A stretch of DNA of 32,216 nucleotides, from assembly GCA_902625715.1 (NCBI GenBank), contig CACOCP010000011.1, positions 1 through 32,216 of the forward strand. Reading direction: 5' to 3'. The notes under the pieces were generated by a model. The model saw only the letters and a program-made list of their open reading frames with translations, made no database searches and was not told the origin of the DNA. The translations under genes were made by a program, and so were the position numbers. Below are positions 24,344-31,753 of this stretch, one piece after another (the first letter of the stretch is position 1; each line of letters opens with the position of its first letter). The stretch is from an uncultured Pelagibacteraceae bacterium (GTDB lineage Bacteria > Pseudomonadota > Alphaproteobacteria > Pelagibacterales > Pelagibacteraceae).

Positions 24344-25401
24344 CTTTTTTTCATTAACCAGAGCCCATTTTGGTTTAGAAAATAAATTTTCCCAGATGCA
24401 GGGTGAACTTGAATATCTCTAATTCTTCCAATTTCTCCTTTAAAAATAATCTCCTCCTCTACTTTAGCTAAGTTATCAAATTTCAATTTTCTTAAAGATT
24501 GATCTTTAAGAGATGTAATTAACGCATGACCATTCCACTCATTAAATTCCTCACCCTTATAAATAGTAATTGCACTTGTTGCTATTGAAGGGACCCAATA
24601 TTTTATTGCTTTTGTAAATCCCGGTTTCCATTTAGGACCTATAGGTAAACCTGAGTAATTCTTTCCTCCCCAACCAAGAATTTTCCAACCATAATTTTCA
24701 CCTTTTTTCGCCTCACCAAACCAATCTCCACCTTTAGCACCGTGATTACTCATATAAACTTTGCCGTCAAAGGGTGAAACAGTCAGTCCTTGGGGATTTC
24801 TAATACCAATTTGATAAATTTCAGGTAACCAGTCAGGTTTTCCATCAAATTTAGGATTGTCATTTGGAATACTTCCATCTAAATGAATTCTGATAATGCT
24901 ACCTGGATGTTTTGATGTATCTTGCGCAATCATTCCTTTACCTCTTTCACCAGCTGATGCATAAAGATAATTACCTTTAATGGCTAATCTAGAACCAAAG
25001 TGATAGCCTGAATCTATTGGTGGGTTAGCTTGGAATATATTTTTAAAAACTAAATTTTTTTTATCTAAATTTGCTAAAGCTATTGAGGTACTAGTTTTCC
25101 TATTTCCTCTATTTTCTGTATATGAAATCCAAACTTTATTTTCTTGATGTAGAATATCAAGCAGTCCTCCTTGTCCATCTTCCAAAAAATTAAGATTGTG
25201 CTCAACATCATTAACTTGATTATTAATAATATTTACAATTTTAATGAGACCACTTTTTTCAGTTATTATCATTTCATCGTTATTTAAAAAAGAAGAGCCC
25301 CAAGGATTATTTAAATTAGCAATCTTTACAAATTTAAAGTTTTCCGAATTAGCTTTTGAAAATGAAAGTATAAAAATAAATAGAAAAAAAAATTTTTTCA
25401 C
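24340..25401 (-). CDS. PQQ-type sugar dehydrogenase (GSDH/Asd-like), exported
   Basis: A beta-propeller protein of the glucose/sorbosone dehydrogenase family (soluble PQQ-dependent aldose dehydrogenase type). Propeller motifs include NPWGSSFL near the N terminus, YHFGSRLAI, IRNPQGL, NHGAKGGDWFGEA and GENYGWK, which hold PQQ and calcium in relatives. I chose the GTG at 25401, one base after the upstream stop, because the protein then begins with a clean signal peptide: basic VKK, a Phe/Leu/Ile core, and a cut near SFSKANS. The ATG at 25437 would add 12 residues before the signal and overlap the SDR gene by 35 bp. The product, 353 aa, should oxidise sugars in the periplasm. PQQ synthesis genes are not in the window, so the cofactor may be scavenged. 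Confidence 0.88.
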   Translation of the reverse strand: MKKFFFLFIFILSFSKANSENFKFVKIANLNNPWGSSFLNNDEMIITEKSGLIKIVNIINNQVNDVEHNLNFLEDGQGGLLDILHQENKVWISYTENRGNRKTSTSIALANLDKKNLVFKNIFQANPPIDSGYHFGSRLAIKGNYLYASAGERGKGMIAQDTSKHPGSIIRIHLDGSIPNDNPKFDGKPDWLPEIYQIGIRNPQGLTVSPFDGKVYMSNHGAKGGDWFGEAKKGENYGWKILGWGGKNYSGLPIGPKWKPGFTKAIKYWVPSIATSAITIYKGEEFNEWNGHALITSLKDQSLRKLKFDNLAKVEEEIIFKGEIGRIRDIQVHPASGKIYFLNQNGLWLMKKS

Positions 25402-25402
25402 T

Positions 25403-26113
25403 CTAGGATAGCTTAGATCTTCCTCCGTCAACCGCAATTATTTGACCTGTAACCCAAGAACTTTCTTCAGTAATCAAAAATTTTGCTAGCGAAGCCGAGT
25501 CTTTTCCTTCTCCAATTCTTTTAAGAGGATGTGCTTTAGCGATTCCCTCTGCTAAAACTTTATTCTTTAACATTGGTTCAGCTATTTTTGAATTTGTTAA
25601 ACTAGGTGCAATACAATTGACTCTGATATTTGGAGCAAATTCAGCAGCTAATGACACAGTAAGTCCCTCAACAGCTGCTTTTGTTGACGCAATTATTGAA
25701 TGATTAGTAAAACCTCTTTGAGCTGCAACAGTTGAAAATAGTACTACTGACCCCTTGTTTTTTTTTAATGACTCCTGATATCCTTTTATTAAATCTATTG
25801 CAGAGTAAAGATTAAGCTTCATGCATTTGTTTAAATCTGTTTCTGTTACCATCCTGAATGGCTTCAGATCAATTGAACCAACGCAGTATGCTATACCTTT
25901 AACTTCCTCTATGTCTGACCTTAATTTTTCTACAAAACCATCATCTAAAACATTTAATATAGTGTAATCACAGTTAAATTTTTCAGATAAAGATTTGGTT
26001 TGCTCCTCATCTCTACCTACGAGGTGAATTTTTTTACCTAATGAGTATAATTGCTCTGCTAAATTAGATCCTATTGATCCTGTTGCACCAACTATTAAAT
26101 ATTTATCTGACAT
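25403..26113 (-). CDS. SDR-family protein lacking the catalytic Tyr
   Basis: A 236-residue short-chain dehydrogenase/reductase fold. The nucleotide-binding loop is GATGSIGSNLA (9-19) and the C terminus has the usual VTGQIIAVDGG. A Ser (127) and Lys (145) of the active site are in place, but the position four before the lysine, where almost all active SDRs have Tyr, is Ile141 (S-I-I-A-S-T-K); the NNAG motif reads CVGS. It may be a non-catalytic or altered member. Its ATG is 27 bp from that of the divergent photolyase gene, so both share a minimal promoter gap, and the sugar dehydrogenase GTG follows its stop by 1 bp. SDR genes are often found near this photolyase type, which supports a working link, not proven. 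Confidence 0.88.
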   Translation of the reverse strand: MSDKYLIVGATGSIGSNLAEQLYSLGKKIHLVGRDEEQTKSLSEKFNCDYTILNVLDDGFVEKLRSDIEEVKGIAYCVGSIDLKPFRMVTETDLNKCMKLNLYSAIDLIKGYQESLKKNKGSVVLFSTVAAQRGFTNHSIIASTKAAVEGLTVSLAAEFAPNIRVNCIAPSLTNSKIAEPMLKNKVLAEGIAKAHPLKRIGEGKDSASLAKFLITEESSWVTGQIIAVDGGRSKLS

Positions 26114-26140
26114 ATGTTTTCGAAAGGTTATATATAGTTA

Positions 26141-27631
26141 ATGAAATTATTTTTTCTACTAGGAAACCAGTTATTTGATGAAAAATACTTAGAAAAATTT
26201 AAAAAAGACCACATTTTTTATATGGCTGAGGATTTTGAACTATGTACTTATGAAAAACACCATAAAAATAAAATTTTGCTGTTTCTCTCGTCCATGCGGT
26301 CGCATGCAGATAGATTAAAAAAAAGTAATTTTAAAATTGAATATTCATCAATAGAGGAGAAAACATTTAAGTTAGACTACACTGAAAAATTAAAAAAAAT
26401 TATAAAATCAAAAAAAATTACTGAAATTTCCAGCTTCGAAATTGAAGATAAATTTTTTGAAAATAAAATAAGTAATTTCACCAAAAAAGAGAATATTAAT
26501 TGGAACATTGTCCAAACACCCATGTTTTTGAATTCAAGAGAAAACTTTAAAAAATATCTATCAAAATCAAAAAAACCTTTTATGGCTGTATTTTATAAAG
26601 ATACACGAAGAGAATTGGACATTTTGATTAAAAAAGATGGAACTCCCGTGGGAGGAAAGTGGAGTTTTGATGAAGATAATAGGAACAAACTACCTAAAAA
26701 TATTTCAATTCCAAAATTTCCAAAAATAAAAGAGACATCTCATACAAAAAAATTAAAACTTATCATTGAAAAATACTTTAAAGACCATCCTGGTAATGTG
26801 GAAAACTTTTGGTTTGCAACTGAATATGAGGATGTCATCAAGTTATTAAATTTTTTTATTAAGGAAAAATCCAATTTATTTGGTGATTATGAGGATGCTG
26901 TTGATCAAAAAGATAATATATTATTTCACAGTGCATTAAGTCCTTATATAAATTTAGGATTAATCACTCCTGAACTTATATTAAAAAAAATACTAGATTT
27001 TCATAAGAAAAATAAAATTAGATTGAATTCATTAGAGGGATATATCCGACAAGTTATAGGGTGGAGAGAATTTATGAGAGGTATTTATCAAAGTTACTCT
27101 AATGAAATGGAAATAAGAAACTTCTTTAAACAAAATAGAAAAATGAAAAAAAGTTGGTACGATGGATCAACTGGCCTTCCACCTTTAGATTATGCAATTA
27201 AGAATGCATTAAAATATGGGTGGTCACATCACATAGAGAGATTAATGATTTTGTCAAACATTATGAACCTTTGCGAAATTAAACCTAATATAGTTTACAA
27301 ATGGTTTATGGAAATGTTTGTCGACTCCTCTGATTGGGTAATGGTTCCAAATGTTTATGGTATGGGTTTATTTAGCGATGGTGGAATTTTTGCAACTAAA
27401 CCTTACATTTGTGGCTCAAGCTATTTTATGAAAATGATGGATTTTAAAAAAGGAGAATGGTGCAACACAATGGATGGATTGTACTGGAGATTTATCAACA
27501 GGAATAGAAATTTTTTTTTAAAAAACCCTAGACTATCCATGATGGTAAGAATTTTTGATAAAATGAAAGTTGAAAGAAAAAAACTTATATTAGCTGAAGC
27601 AGAAAAATTTATAAAACAAAATACAATTTAG
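26141..27631 (+). CDS. DPRP/FeS-BCP-type photolyase or cryptochrome, Fe-S cysteines mostly missing
   Basis: A 496-residue flavoprotein of the photolyase-related (DPRP, PhrB/CryB, prokaryotic 6-4) branch. It opens with FFLLGNQLFDE and has FYMAEDFELCTYEKHHKNK and SMRSHADRL, the branch's antenna-domain blocks. The FAD half has ALSPYINLGLITPEL (265-279), GYIRQVIGWREFMRGIY, YGWSHHIERLMIL, and PNVYGMGLFSDGGIFATKPYI. Known members bind a 4Fe-4S cluster through four Cys, one after the Trp/Tyr-Asp-x-TG block and three in a Cys-x2-Cys...Cys-Pro-Phe-Asn region. Here these read TGLPPLDYA (344-352) and DFKKGEWCNTMDGLYW (434-449), leaving only Cys441. So the cluster is probably absent. Likely role: light-driven DNA repair or blue-light sensing. 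DUF2256 begins at its stop codon. Confidence 0.9.
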   Translation: MKLFFLLGNQLFDEKYLEKFKKDHIFYMAEDFELCTYEKHHKNKILLFLSSMRSHADRLKKSNFKIEYSSIEEKTFKLDYTEKLKKIIKSKKITEISSFEIEDKFFENKISNFTKKENINWNIVQTPMFLNSRENFKKYLSKSKKPFMAVFYKDTRRELDILIKKDGTPVGGKWSFDEDNRNKLPKNISIPKFPKIKETSHTKKLKLIIEKYFKDHPGNVENFWFATEYEDVIKLLNFFIKEKSNLFGDYEDAVDQKDNILFHSALSPYINLGLITPELILKKILDFHKKNKIRLNSLEGYIRQVIGWREFMRGIYQSYSNEMEIRNFFKQNRKMKKSWYDGSTGLPPLDYAIKNALKYGWSHHIERLMILSNIMNLCEIKPNIVYKWFMEMFVDSSDWVMVPNVYGMGLFSDGGIFATKPYICGSSYFMKMMDFKKGEWCNTMDGLYWRFINRNRNFFLKNPRLSMMVRIFDKMKVERKKLILAEAEKFIKQNTI

Positions 27632-27756
27632 TGAAAAAACAAAATCTACCTTCTAAAATATGTCCAATATGTAAAAGAAAATTTGTTTGGAGACGTAAGT
27701 GGAAATTGAACTGGGATAGGGTTAAATATTGTTCTAAAAAGTGTTCAAGTTCTTAA
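27631..27756 (+). CDS. DUF2256 zinc-ribbon-like small protein
   Basis: A 41-residue protein not usually called because of its size and GTG start. The GTG at 27631 shares one base with the photolyase stop (TAGTG), so it is translationally coupled. The sequence is a clear DUF2256: LPSKICPICKRKFVWRRKW, then WDRVKYCSKKCSS, with Cys11, Cys14, Cys34 and Cys38 placed to bind one zinc. DUF2256 genes are commonly next to this kind of photolyase/cryptochrome; their function is unknown. A nucleic-acid contact or an assembly role for the flavoprotein is possible. It ends 1 bp before the end of the convergent 82-residue gene. Confidence 0.9.
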   Translation: MKKQNLPSKICPICKRKFVWRRKWKLNWDRVKYCSKKCSSS

Positions 27757-27757
27757 G

Positions 27758-28006
27758 TTAACAACAAGAGCAATTATTTTTTTTCTTTTTTGCATTGTGC
27801 TCCACATTCTCATCTTTACTCATATCAACTTTATTTATATCTGCTTCCTCACTGAGTTTTTTTTTAAGAATTTTATCTTCAATATAAGAATATAAAGAGC
27901 TGAAACCCAATTTTGAAGCCCTTTTTTCTTCATAAGGTTTTCTTCCTTTTAAGTTTTCTATAATTTGTAATATTTGAGGATCATTCATAAAATTATCATA
28001 TAACAT
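27758..28006 (-). CDS. 82-residue protein of unknown function with C-terminal CSCC
   Basis: I do not recognise this family. It has a short helical N-terminal part (NDPQILQIIENLKGRKPYEE, then KLGFSSLYSYIEDKIL), a charged linker and an extreme C terminus of four lysines, two asparagines and Cys-Ser-Cys-Cys. The cysteine tail could bind a metal or be modified. Two starts are possible, ATG 28006 and ATG 27988; the second gives MNDPQILQ, which looks more natural, but no Shine-Dalgarno decides. The gene lies 13 bp after the FAD-domain photolyase-like gene on the same strand, so it is probably co-transcribed with it, and it converges on DUF2256. Confidence 0.7.
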   Translation of the reverse strand: MLYDNFMNDPQILQIIENLKGRKPYEEKRASKLGFSSLYSYIEDKILKKKLSEEADINKVDMSKDENVEHNAKKKKNNCSCC

Positions 28007-28019
28007 AAAAAAATTCTTA

Positions 28020-29156
28020 TTACAAAATATGCTCTATAATTTTGGGAATATATTTTTTAAAATTAAAAAATCCTTTGTTGCAATATTTCCATGCATTTTG
28101 ATCAATATTTCTATATAAAAATTGTATCTTCAAATTGTTTGTATTTAAAAAATCTAAATTTTCACCTATTGTTGGATATAAACCACAACAATTTTCAATA
28201 TTTGTTATTTCACTAATGTTAATAATTTGACAATCAATAGATTGATCTTTCAATCTCTGTTCTTGATCCTCTATTAATTGAAACTTAAATTTCAATAATT
28301 TTTCACTTAGCTTTATAGATCTGTTATCATTTTTGTTAGAAACTAAGTAAATTTTCTTAAAGTTTTTATCTTTAAAGTCAGTAATTTCAAACGATAGACT
28401 ATTTTCAAAAACTAAAAGATTTTTTTCTTCAACGTTTTGTGGGTTAGTAAAATTTTGTTCTACTATATTATAAGATTTTTCAGATACTTTTGGGGGAGCA
28501 TTTTCATTTAATTTAATATTTTGAAATCTATTGTTAGTGAATTTTTTAATATTCCATTCACTTGCTAGGTAATGTTTCCCCTGAGTTTGAACACCCGCGA
28601 CCCATCTCCATCCAAGAGTATTTGATGCAGCATCTCCATCATAAAGATGTTTCATAAAAAATTCTGCGCCTAATTGCCAAGGTAATTCTAAAGTGAAAAT
28701 CCAAATACTTGCAAACCACATTCTTGTGTGATTATGTAAATAATTATTCTCTTTTAGCTCTTTTACCCATTCATTAAAGCAATCTATATTCGTTTTTCCT
28801 TCAATTGCGTAGAGATAATCTTGATTATTTTGAAATTCATTTTTTATCTTATTTAATTCTAGAAGATAATCTGTCCAAACATTAGGTCTTAATTCTAACC
28901 AACCTTTCCAATATGTTCGCCATAAAACTTCTTGAATAAATTTTTCATTTTTTGAGAAAGAAAATTTACTTAGTGATTTTTGTATCACCTCTTTTTCACT
29001 AATTATTCCATGAGTTATGTATGGTGATAGACAAGAAACATTTAATCTTTTTTCAGGTCCAAAATCAAAATTTCTTAATTTAGAATATTCTGCAAGATTA
29101 TTTTCAACAAAATTATCCAATTGACTTATGGCTTTAGCCCTTGAAGCTTCAAACAT
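28020..29156 (-). CDS. photolyase-like FAD-binding protein without N-terminal antenna domain
   Basis: A 378-residue protein that starts directly with the helical FAD-binding half of a photolyase/cryptochrome: SRAKAISQLDNFV, RLNVSCLSPYITHGIIS (37-53), KFIQEVLWRTYWKGW (72-86), HNHTRMWFASIW (141-152), and the FAD loop DGDAASNTLGWRWVAG (173-188). The N-terminal alpha/beta domain that binds the antenna in ordinary photolyases (about 200 residues) is missing. Instead, about 130 residues after 245 (NLLVFENSLSFEITDF, FKKIYLVSN, a long helix, KIQFLYRN) look like an alpha/beta unit of unknown origin. Such short photolyase-like proteins are known in Alphaproteobacteria. Repair or sensing is likely; substrate unknown. 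The CSCC gene follows after 13 bp and psiE-like precedes by 9 bp. Confidence 0.87.
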   Translation of the reverse strand: MFEASRAKAISQLDNFVENNLAEYSKLRNFDFGPEKRLNVSCLSPYITHGIISEKEVIQKSLSKFSFSKNEKFIQEVLWRTYWKGWLELRPNVWTDYLLELNKIKNEFQNNQDYLYAIEGKTNIDCFNEWVKELKENNYLHNHTRMWFASIWIFTLELPWQLGAEFFMKHLYDGDAASNTLGWRWVAGVQTQGKHYLASEWNIKKFTNNRFQNIKLNENAPPKVSEKSYNIVEQNFTNPQNVEEKNLLVFENSLSFEITDFKDKNFKKIYLVSNKNDNRSIKLSEKLLKFKFQLIEDQEQRLKDQSIDCQIINISEITNIENCCGLYPTIGENLDFLNTNNLKIQFLYRNIDQNAWKYCNKGFFNFKKYIPKIIEHIL

Positions 29157-29165
29157 TGCTTTTAA

Positions 29166-29546
29166 TTATTTCGATTTTTTTTTCTTCAGACCTAATTTAT
29201 CACTGTGTCTCAACCTTAAAACAACAATAGCTCCAGCAATTAACAAAATTGCAACCGCTTCATACACAAGCGCAGTAGGATCCATCTCTTTACCTTGTAA
29301 GATAATAAACCGAGCAAGAGCCGTAATCGCAATAAGTAATGGCAGTGTAATACTGATAGACTGTTGGTTCCAAAAAACTCTAACCATAGCTAGTACCTCT
29401 AAGTAAAGAAACATTAAAAGTAAATCAGCTAATGTTACTGATTGATTAAAGAACATATTTTTAATTTCTATGCCAACAGCAATAACAGTACTTACTAATA
29501 TAATACACATTAAAGCTAGTTGTAAGTTTTTTGTAATATTGTCCAT
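29166..29546 (-). CDS. PsiE-family membrane protein
   Basis: A 126-residue inner-membrane protein with about four hydrophobic spans. The VTLADLLLMFLYLEVLAMV block (about 37-55) and the following ITLPLLIAITALARFIILQG are the family core of phosphate-starvation-inducible PsiE proteins. The C terminus is highly basic (LGLKKKKSK). Despite the family name, regulation by phosphate has been shown only in enterobacteria and no Pho box is visible here, since the gene has no upstream spacer: its ATG shares one base with the stop of the 152-residue gene. Function is unknown. Confidence 0.85.
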   Translation of the reverse strand: MDNITKNLQLALMCIILVSTVIAVGIEIKNMFFNQSVTLADLLLMFLYLEVLAMVRVFWNQQSISITLPLLIAITALARFIILQGKEMDPTALVYEAVAILLIAGAIVVLRLRHSDKLGLKKKKSK

Positions 29547-30004
29547 TAATTACCTTTAGTAAATGGTAGCCATTTTTCAAATGCTGATTTTAAGGGACCA
29601 TCGTATGGAATTGAATAAGAATTTGGATTAGGACTAGTTAAAACTTCAATACCTTTTGAAAAAATAAAGATAAATACTACTACAAAAACAATTACCATTA
29701 TTTTAAAAGGATCAAAATTTTTAGTTTGAAAAACACTTGCGGATCTTGCTTCTGCTTTATGGAATTGTTTAAAAGTCATGTAGACGGCAAATATTAATCC
29801 TATATGAGCTAAAAAAAGACCAGCCCATCCAAATGCAAAAGTTGTATAAGAAAAAACATATAAACTAAAAACTGTAGTCCAAATAAAACTTAAAACTAAT
29901 AAAATTTGTAGTCTAACAGTTTTAGGAAGTGCACGTAGATCATTTTTGCTGTCATCAAATAAAATATTTGCAGCATCTTTCATCCAATTTTTAATTGATT
30001 CCAT
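29546..30004 (-). CDS. three-span membrane protein of unknown function
   Basis: A 152-residue protein I cannot assign to a family. It has a soluble N terminus with acidic and basic residues (NWMKDAANILFDDSKNDLRA), then hydrophobic spans at about 31-53, 55-75 and 101-119, and a short hydrophilic C terminus (PYDGPLKSAFEKWLPF). Its stop overlaps the psiE-like start by 1 bp, so the two membrane proteins are likely made together. The 59-bp gap before it, after argG, is the only sizeable spacer in this minus-strand run and could hold a promoter. Confidence 0.75.
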   Translation of the reverse strand: MESIKNWMKDAANILFDDSKNDLRALPKTVRLQILLVLSFIWTTVFSLYVFSYTTFAFGWAGLFLAHIGLIFAVYMTFKQFHKAEARSASVFQTKNFDPFKIMVIVFVVVFIFIFSKGIEVLTSPNPNSYSIPYDGPLKSAFEKWLPFTKGN

Positions 30005-30063
30005 ATATTAAAGATATAATTTTTTATAATTTAAACAAATGTTAATTTGCCCTAAACTTTATG

Positions 30064-31248
30064 TTAGCGAAGCTTTTTTTTATGAAAATTGATAAATCTC
30101 TCAACATTAGATTTATTAAATGACTTGTTCTCTTCAAATGAAACTTTCTTCATTGAATAAGCGCCACTATTAGTAATTCTTGATTGGATTGTAATATTTC
30201 CTTTATATAATTTAAGCTTTACTGAGCCGTTAACTTTACTTCTTTTTAAATCAACAATTTTTTGAAGTTTAAATCTTTCTTTTGAATACCAGTAACCATT
30301 ATAAATCAACTCTGCATATCTAGACATTATTCGATCTTTCTTATGCATTGTCATTTTATCTAAAGTAACAGACTCAATTGCTCTATGTGCATTAATTAAA
30401 AGAGTGCCGCCAGGAGTTTCGTATACTCCTCTAGATTTGATGCCTAAAAATCTATTCTCAACTAAGTCAACCCTTCCAATTCCATTTTGACCAGCAAAGT
30501 TATTAAGTTTTGACAGTAATTTAGCAGGTGACATTTTTTTTCCATTAATTCCAAAAGGATCACCATTTTTAAAATTTATAGTAACATAAGTTGGTCTATT
30601 CGGTGCTTTTTCAGGTGAAACAGTTCTTTGAAAAATAAATTCCGGAGCCGAGTTTCTGGGGTTCTCCAAGACTTTTCCCTCTGTCGAAGTATGAAATAAA
30701 TTATCATCCACAGAAAATGGTGGTGCTCCCTTTTTATCATTTGGAATTGGAATGTTGTTTTTTTTTGCGTAATTAATTAAGTCAGTTCTTGATTTTAATT
30801 TCCAAATTCTCCATGGGGCAATAATTTTTATATTTGAACCAAAATAATGATAACCAAGTTCAAACCTTATTTGATCGTTGCCTTTTCCTGTCGATCCATG
30901 TGAAACAGCATAAGCTTTAAACTTCTTAGCAACTCTTATTTGGTCTTTAGCAATTAACGGGCGAGCAATTGATGTACCAAGTAAATATACACCTTCATAA
31001 ATTGCATGTCCTCTAATCATTGGATAAATATATTCTTTTACAAAAATATCTTTTAGATCATTTATTATTATTTTTTTTACACCAAGATTTTTTGCATTTT
31101 TAATTATTTTATTTCTATTTATCTCTTGACCAATATCAGCAGTGTAGCATATCACTTCTGCATCATAATTCTCTTGAAGCCATTTTAAAATTATAGAAGT
31201 ATCTAGCCCTCCAGAATAGGCTAGGACTATTCTATTTTTTGACTTCAT
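30064..31248 (-). CDS. argG: argininosuccinate synthase
   Basis: A 394-residue enzyme that condenses citrulline and aspartate with ATP in arginine synthesis. The N-type PP-loop is LAYSGGLDTS (8-17); the citrulline/aspartate region has HGSTGKGNDQIRFELGYHY at about 116-134, and NRFLGIKSRGVYETPGGT lies near 262-279. Length is normal for the family (about 395-445). The start ATG gives MKSKNRIVLAYSGG, with the P-loop at the expected distance. It begins 4 bp after the IalB-family gene, in the same transcript. argH and other arginine genes are not in the window. Confidence 0.97.
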   Translation of the reverse strand: MKSKNRIVLAYSGGLDTSIILKWLQENYDAEVICYTADIGQEINRNKIIKNAKNLGVKKIIINDLKDIFVKEYIYPMIRGHAIYEGVYLLGTSIARPLIAKDQIRVAKKFKAYAVSHGSTGKGNDQIRFELGYHYFGSNIKIIAPWRIWKLKSRTDLINYAKKNNIPIPNDKKGAPPFSVDDNLFHTSTEGKVLENPRNSAPEFIFQRTVSPEKAPNRPTYVTINFKNGDPFGINGKKMSPAKLLSKLNNFAGQNGIGRVDLVENRFLGIKSRGVYETPGGTLLINAHRAIESVTLDKMTMHKKDRIMSRYAELIYNGYWYSKERFKLQKIVDLKRSKVNGSVKLKLYKGNITIQSRITNSGAYSMKKVSFEENKSFNKSNVERFINFHKKKLR

Positions 31249-31252
31249 GATT

Positions 31253-31753
31253 TTATGTACAATTTTTTTTTGCTGAATTGTATGCTTTGGTAAAACCCAT
31301 CAACGAATAATGGTCAATGGTTTGAGATCCTGATTTATTATACGCAGTAACCATAATTCTTGATGCTTTTTTCATTCTTTTTATAATTCTTTTTTCAATT
31401 TTATTGCTTGAAATCCACGCAAAATCTTCTTGTGCAATATCAAATTTATATTTAGATTTTCCAGATGATGCTATGATAGAATTTTGACTGTTATATTCGT
31501 AACCAGATGTAGTGCTTACCTCATCTGAAATTTTATCAGTTGGCCTAAATGTAACAAATAATCTTGCCTCTCTATCTCCCTTTTTTGGAGATTGTAAAAC
31601 AGGCTTTGATTGAGCAAAACAAATTTTTCCACTTGTATCTAATACTTGAATTACCTCCCAGTCTTTAAATTTTCCAATTTTTTTAACTTCTTCAGCAAAG
31701 CCAGATGAAAATGTAAAAAATAAAATAATAATTGAGTATCTAATTATGGACAT
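31253..31753 (-). CDS. invasion-associated locus B (IalB) family secreted protein
   Basis: A 166-residue exported protein. Residues 1-20 form a signal peptide (IIRYSIIILFFTFSSGFA, cut before EEV). The mature part has the IalB family pattern: FKDWEVIQVLDTSGKICFAQSKP at about 29-51 (in part), LFVTFRP, EDFAWIS, MVTAYNKSGSQTIDHYSLMGF, and a final Cys; C44 and C165 could form a disulfide. The family was named from Bartonella invasion but is common in free-living Alphaproteobacteria, where its role is unknown, so the name should not be read as virulence. Its start overlaps the stop of the aldo/keto reductase gene by 10 bp and argG follows after 4 bp. Confidence 0.88.
   Translation of the reverse strand: MSIIRYSIIILFFTFSSGFAEEVKKIGKFKDWEVIQVLDTSGKICFAQSKPVLQSPKKGDREARLFVTFRPTDKISDEVSTTSGYEYNSQNSIIASSGKSKYKFDIAQEDFAWISSNKIEKRIIKRMKKASRIMVTAYNKSGSQTIDHYSLMGFTKAYNSAKKNCT

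Noticed and set aside
25402-25437. Longer sugar dehydrogenase starting at ATG 25437
   Set aside because: It would place twelve polar residues before the signal peptide and overlap the SDR gene; the GTG at 25401 fits better.
31253-31753. Virulence role for the IalB-family gene
   Set aside because: The family is common in free-living Alphaproteobacteria and nothing else in the window suggests a pathogen.
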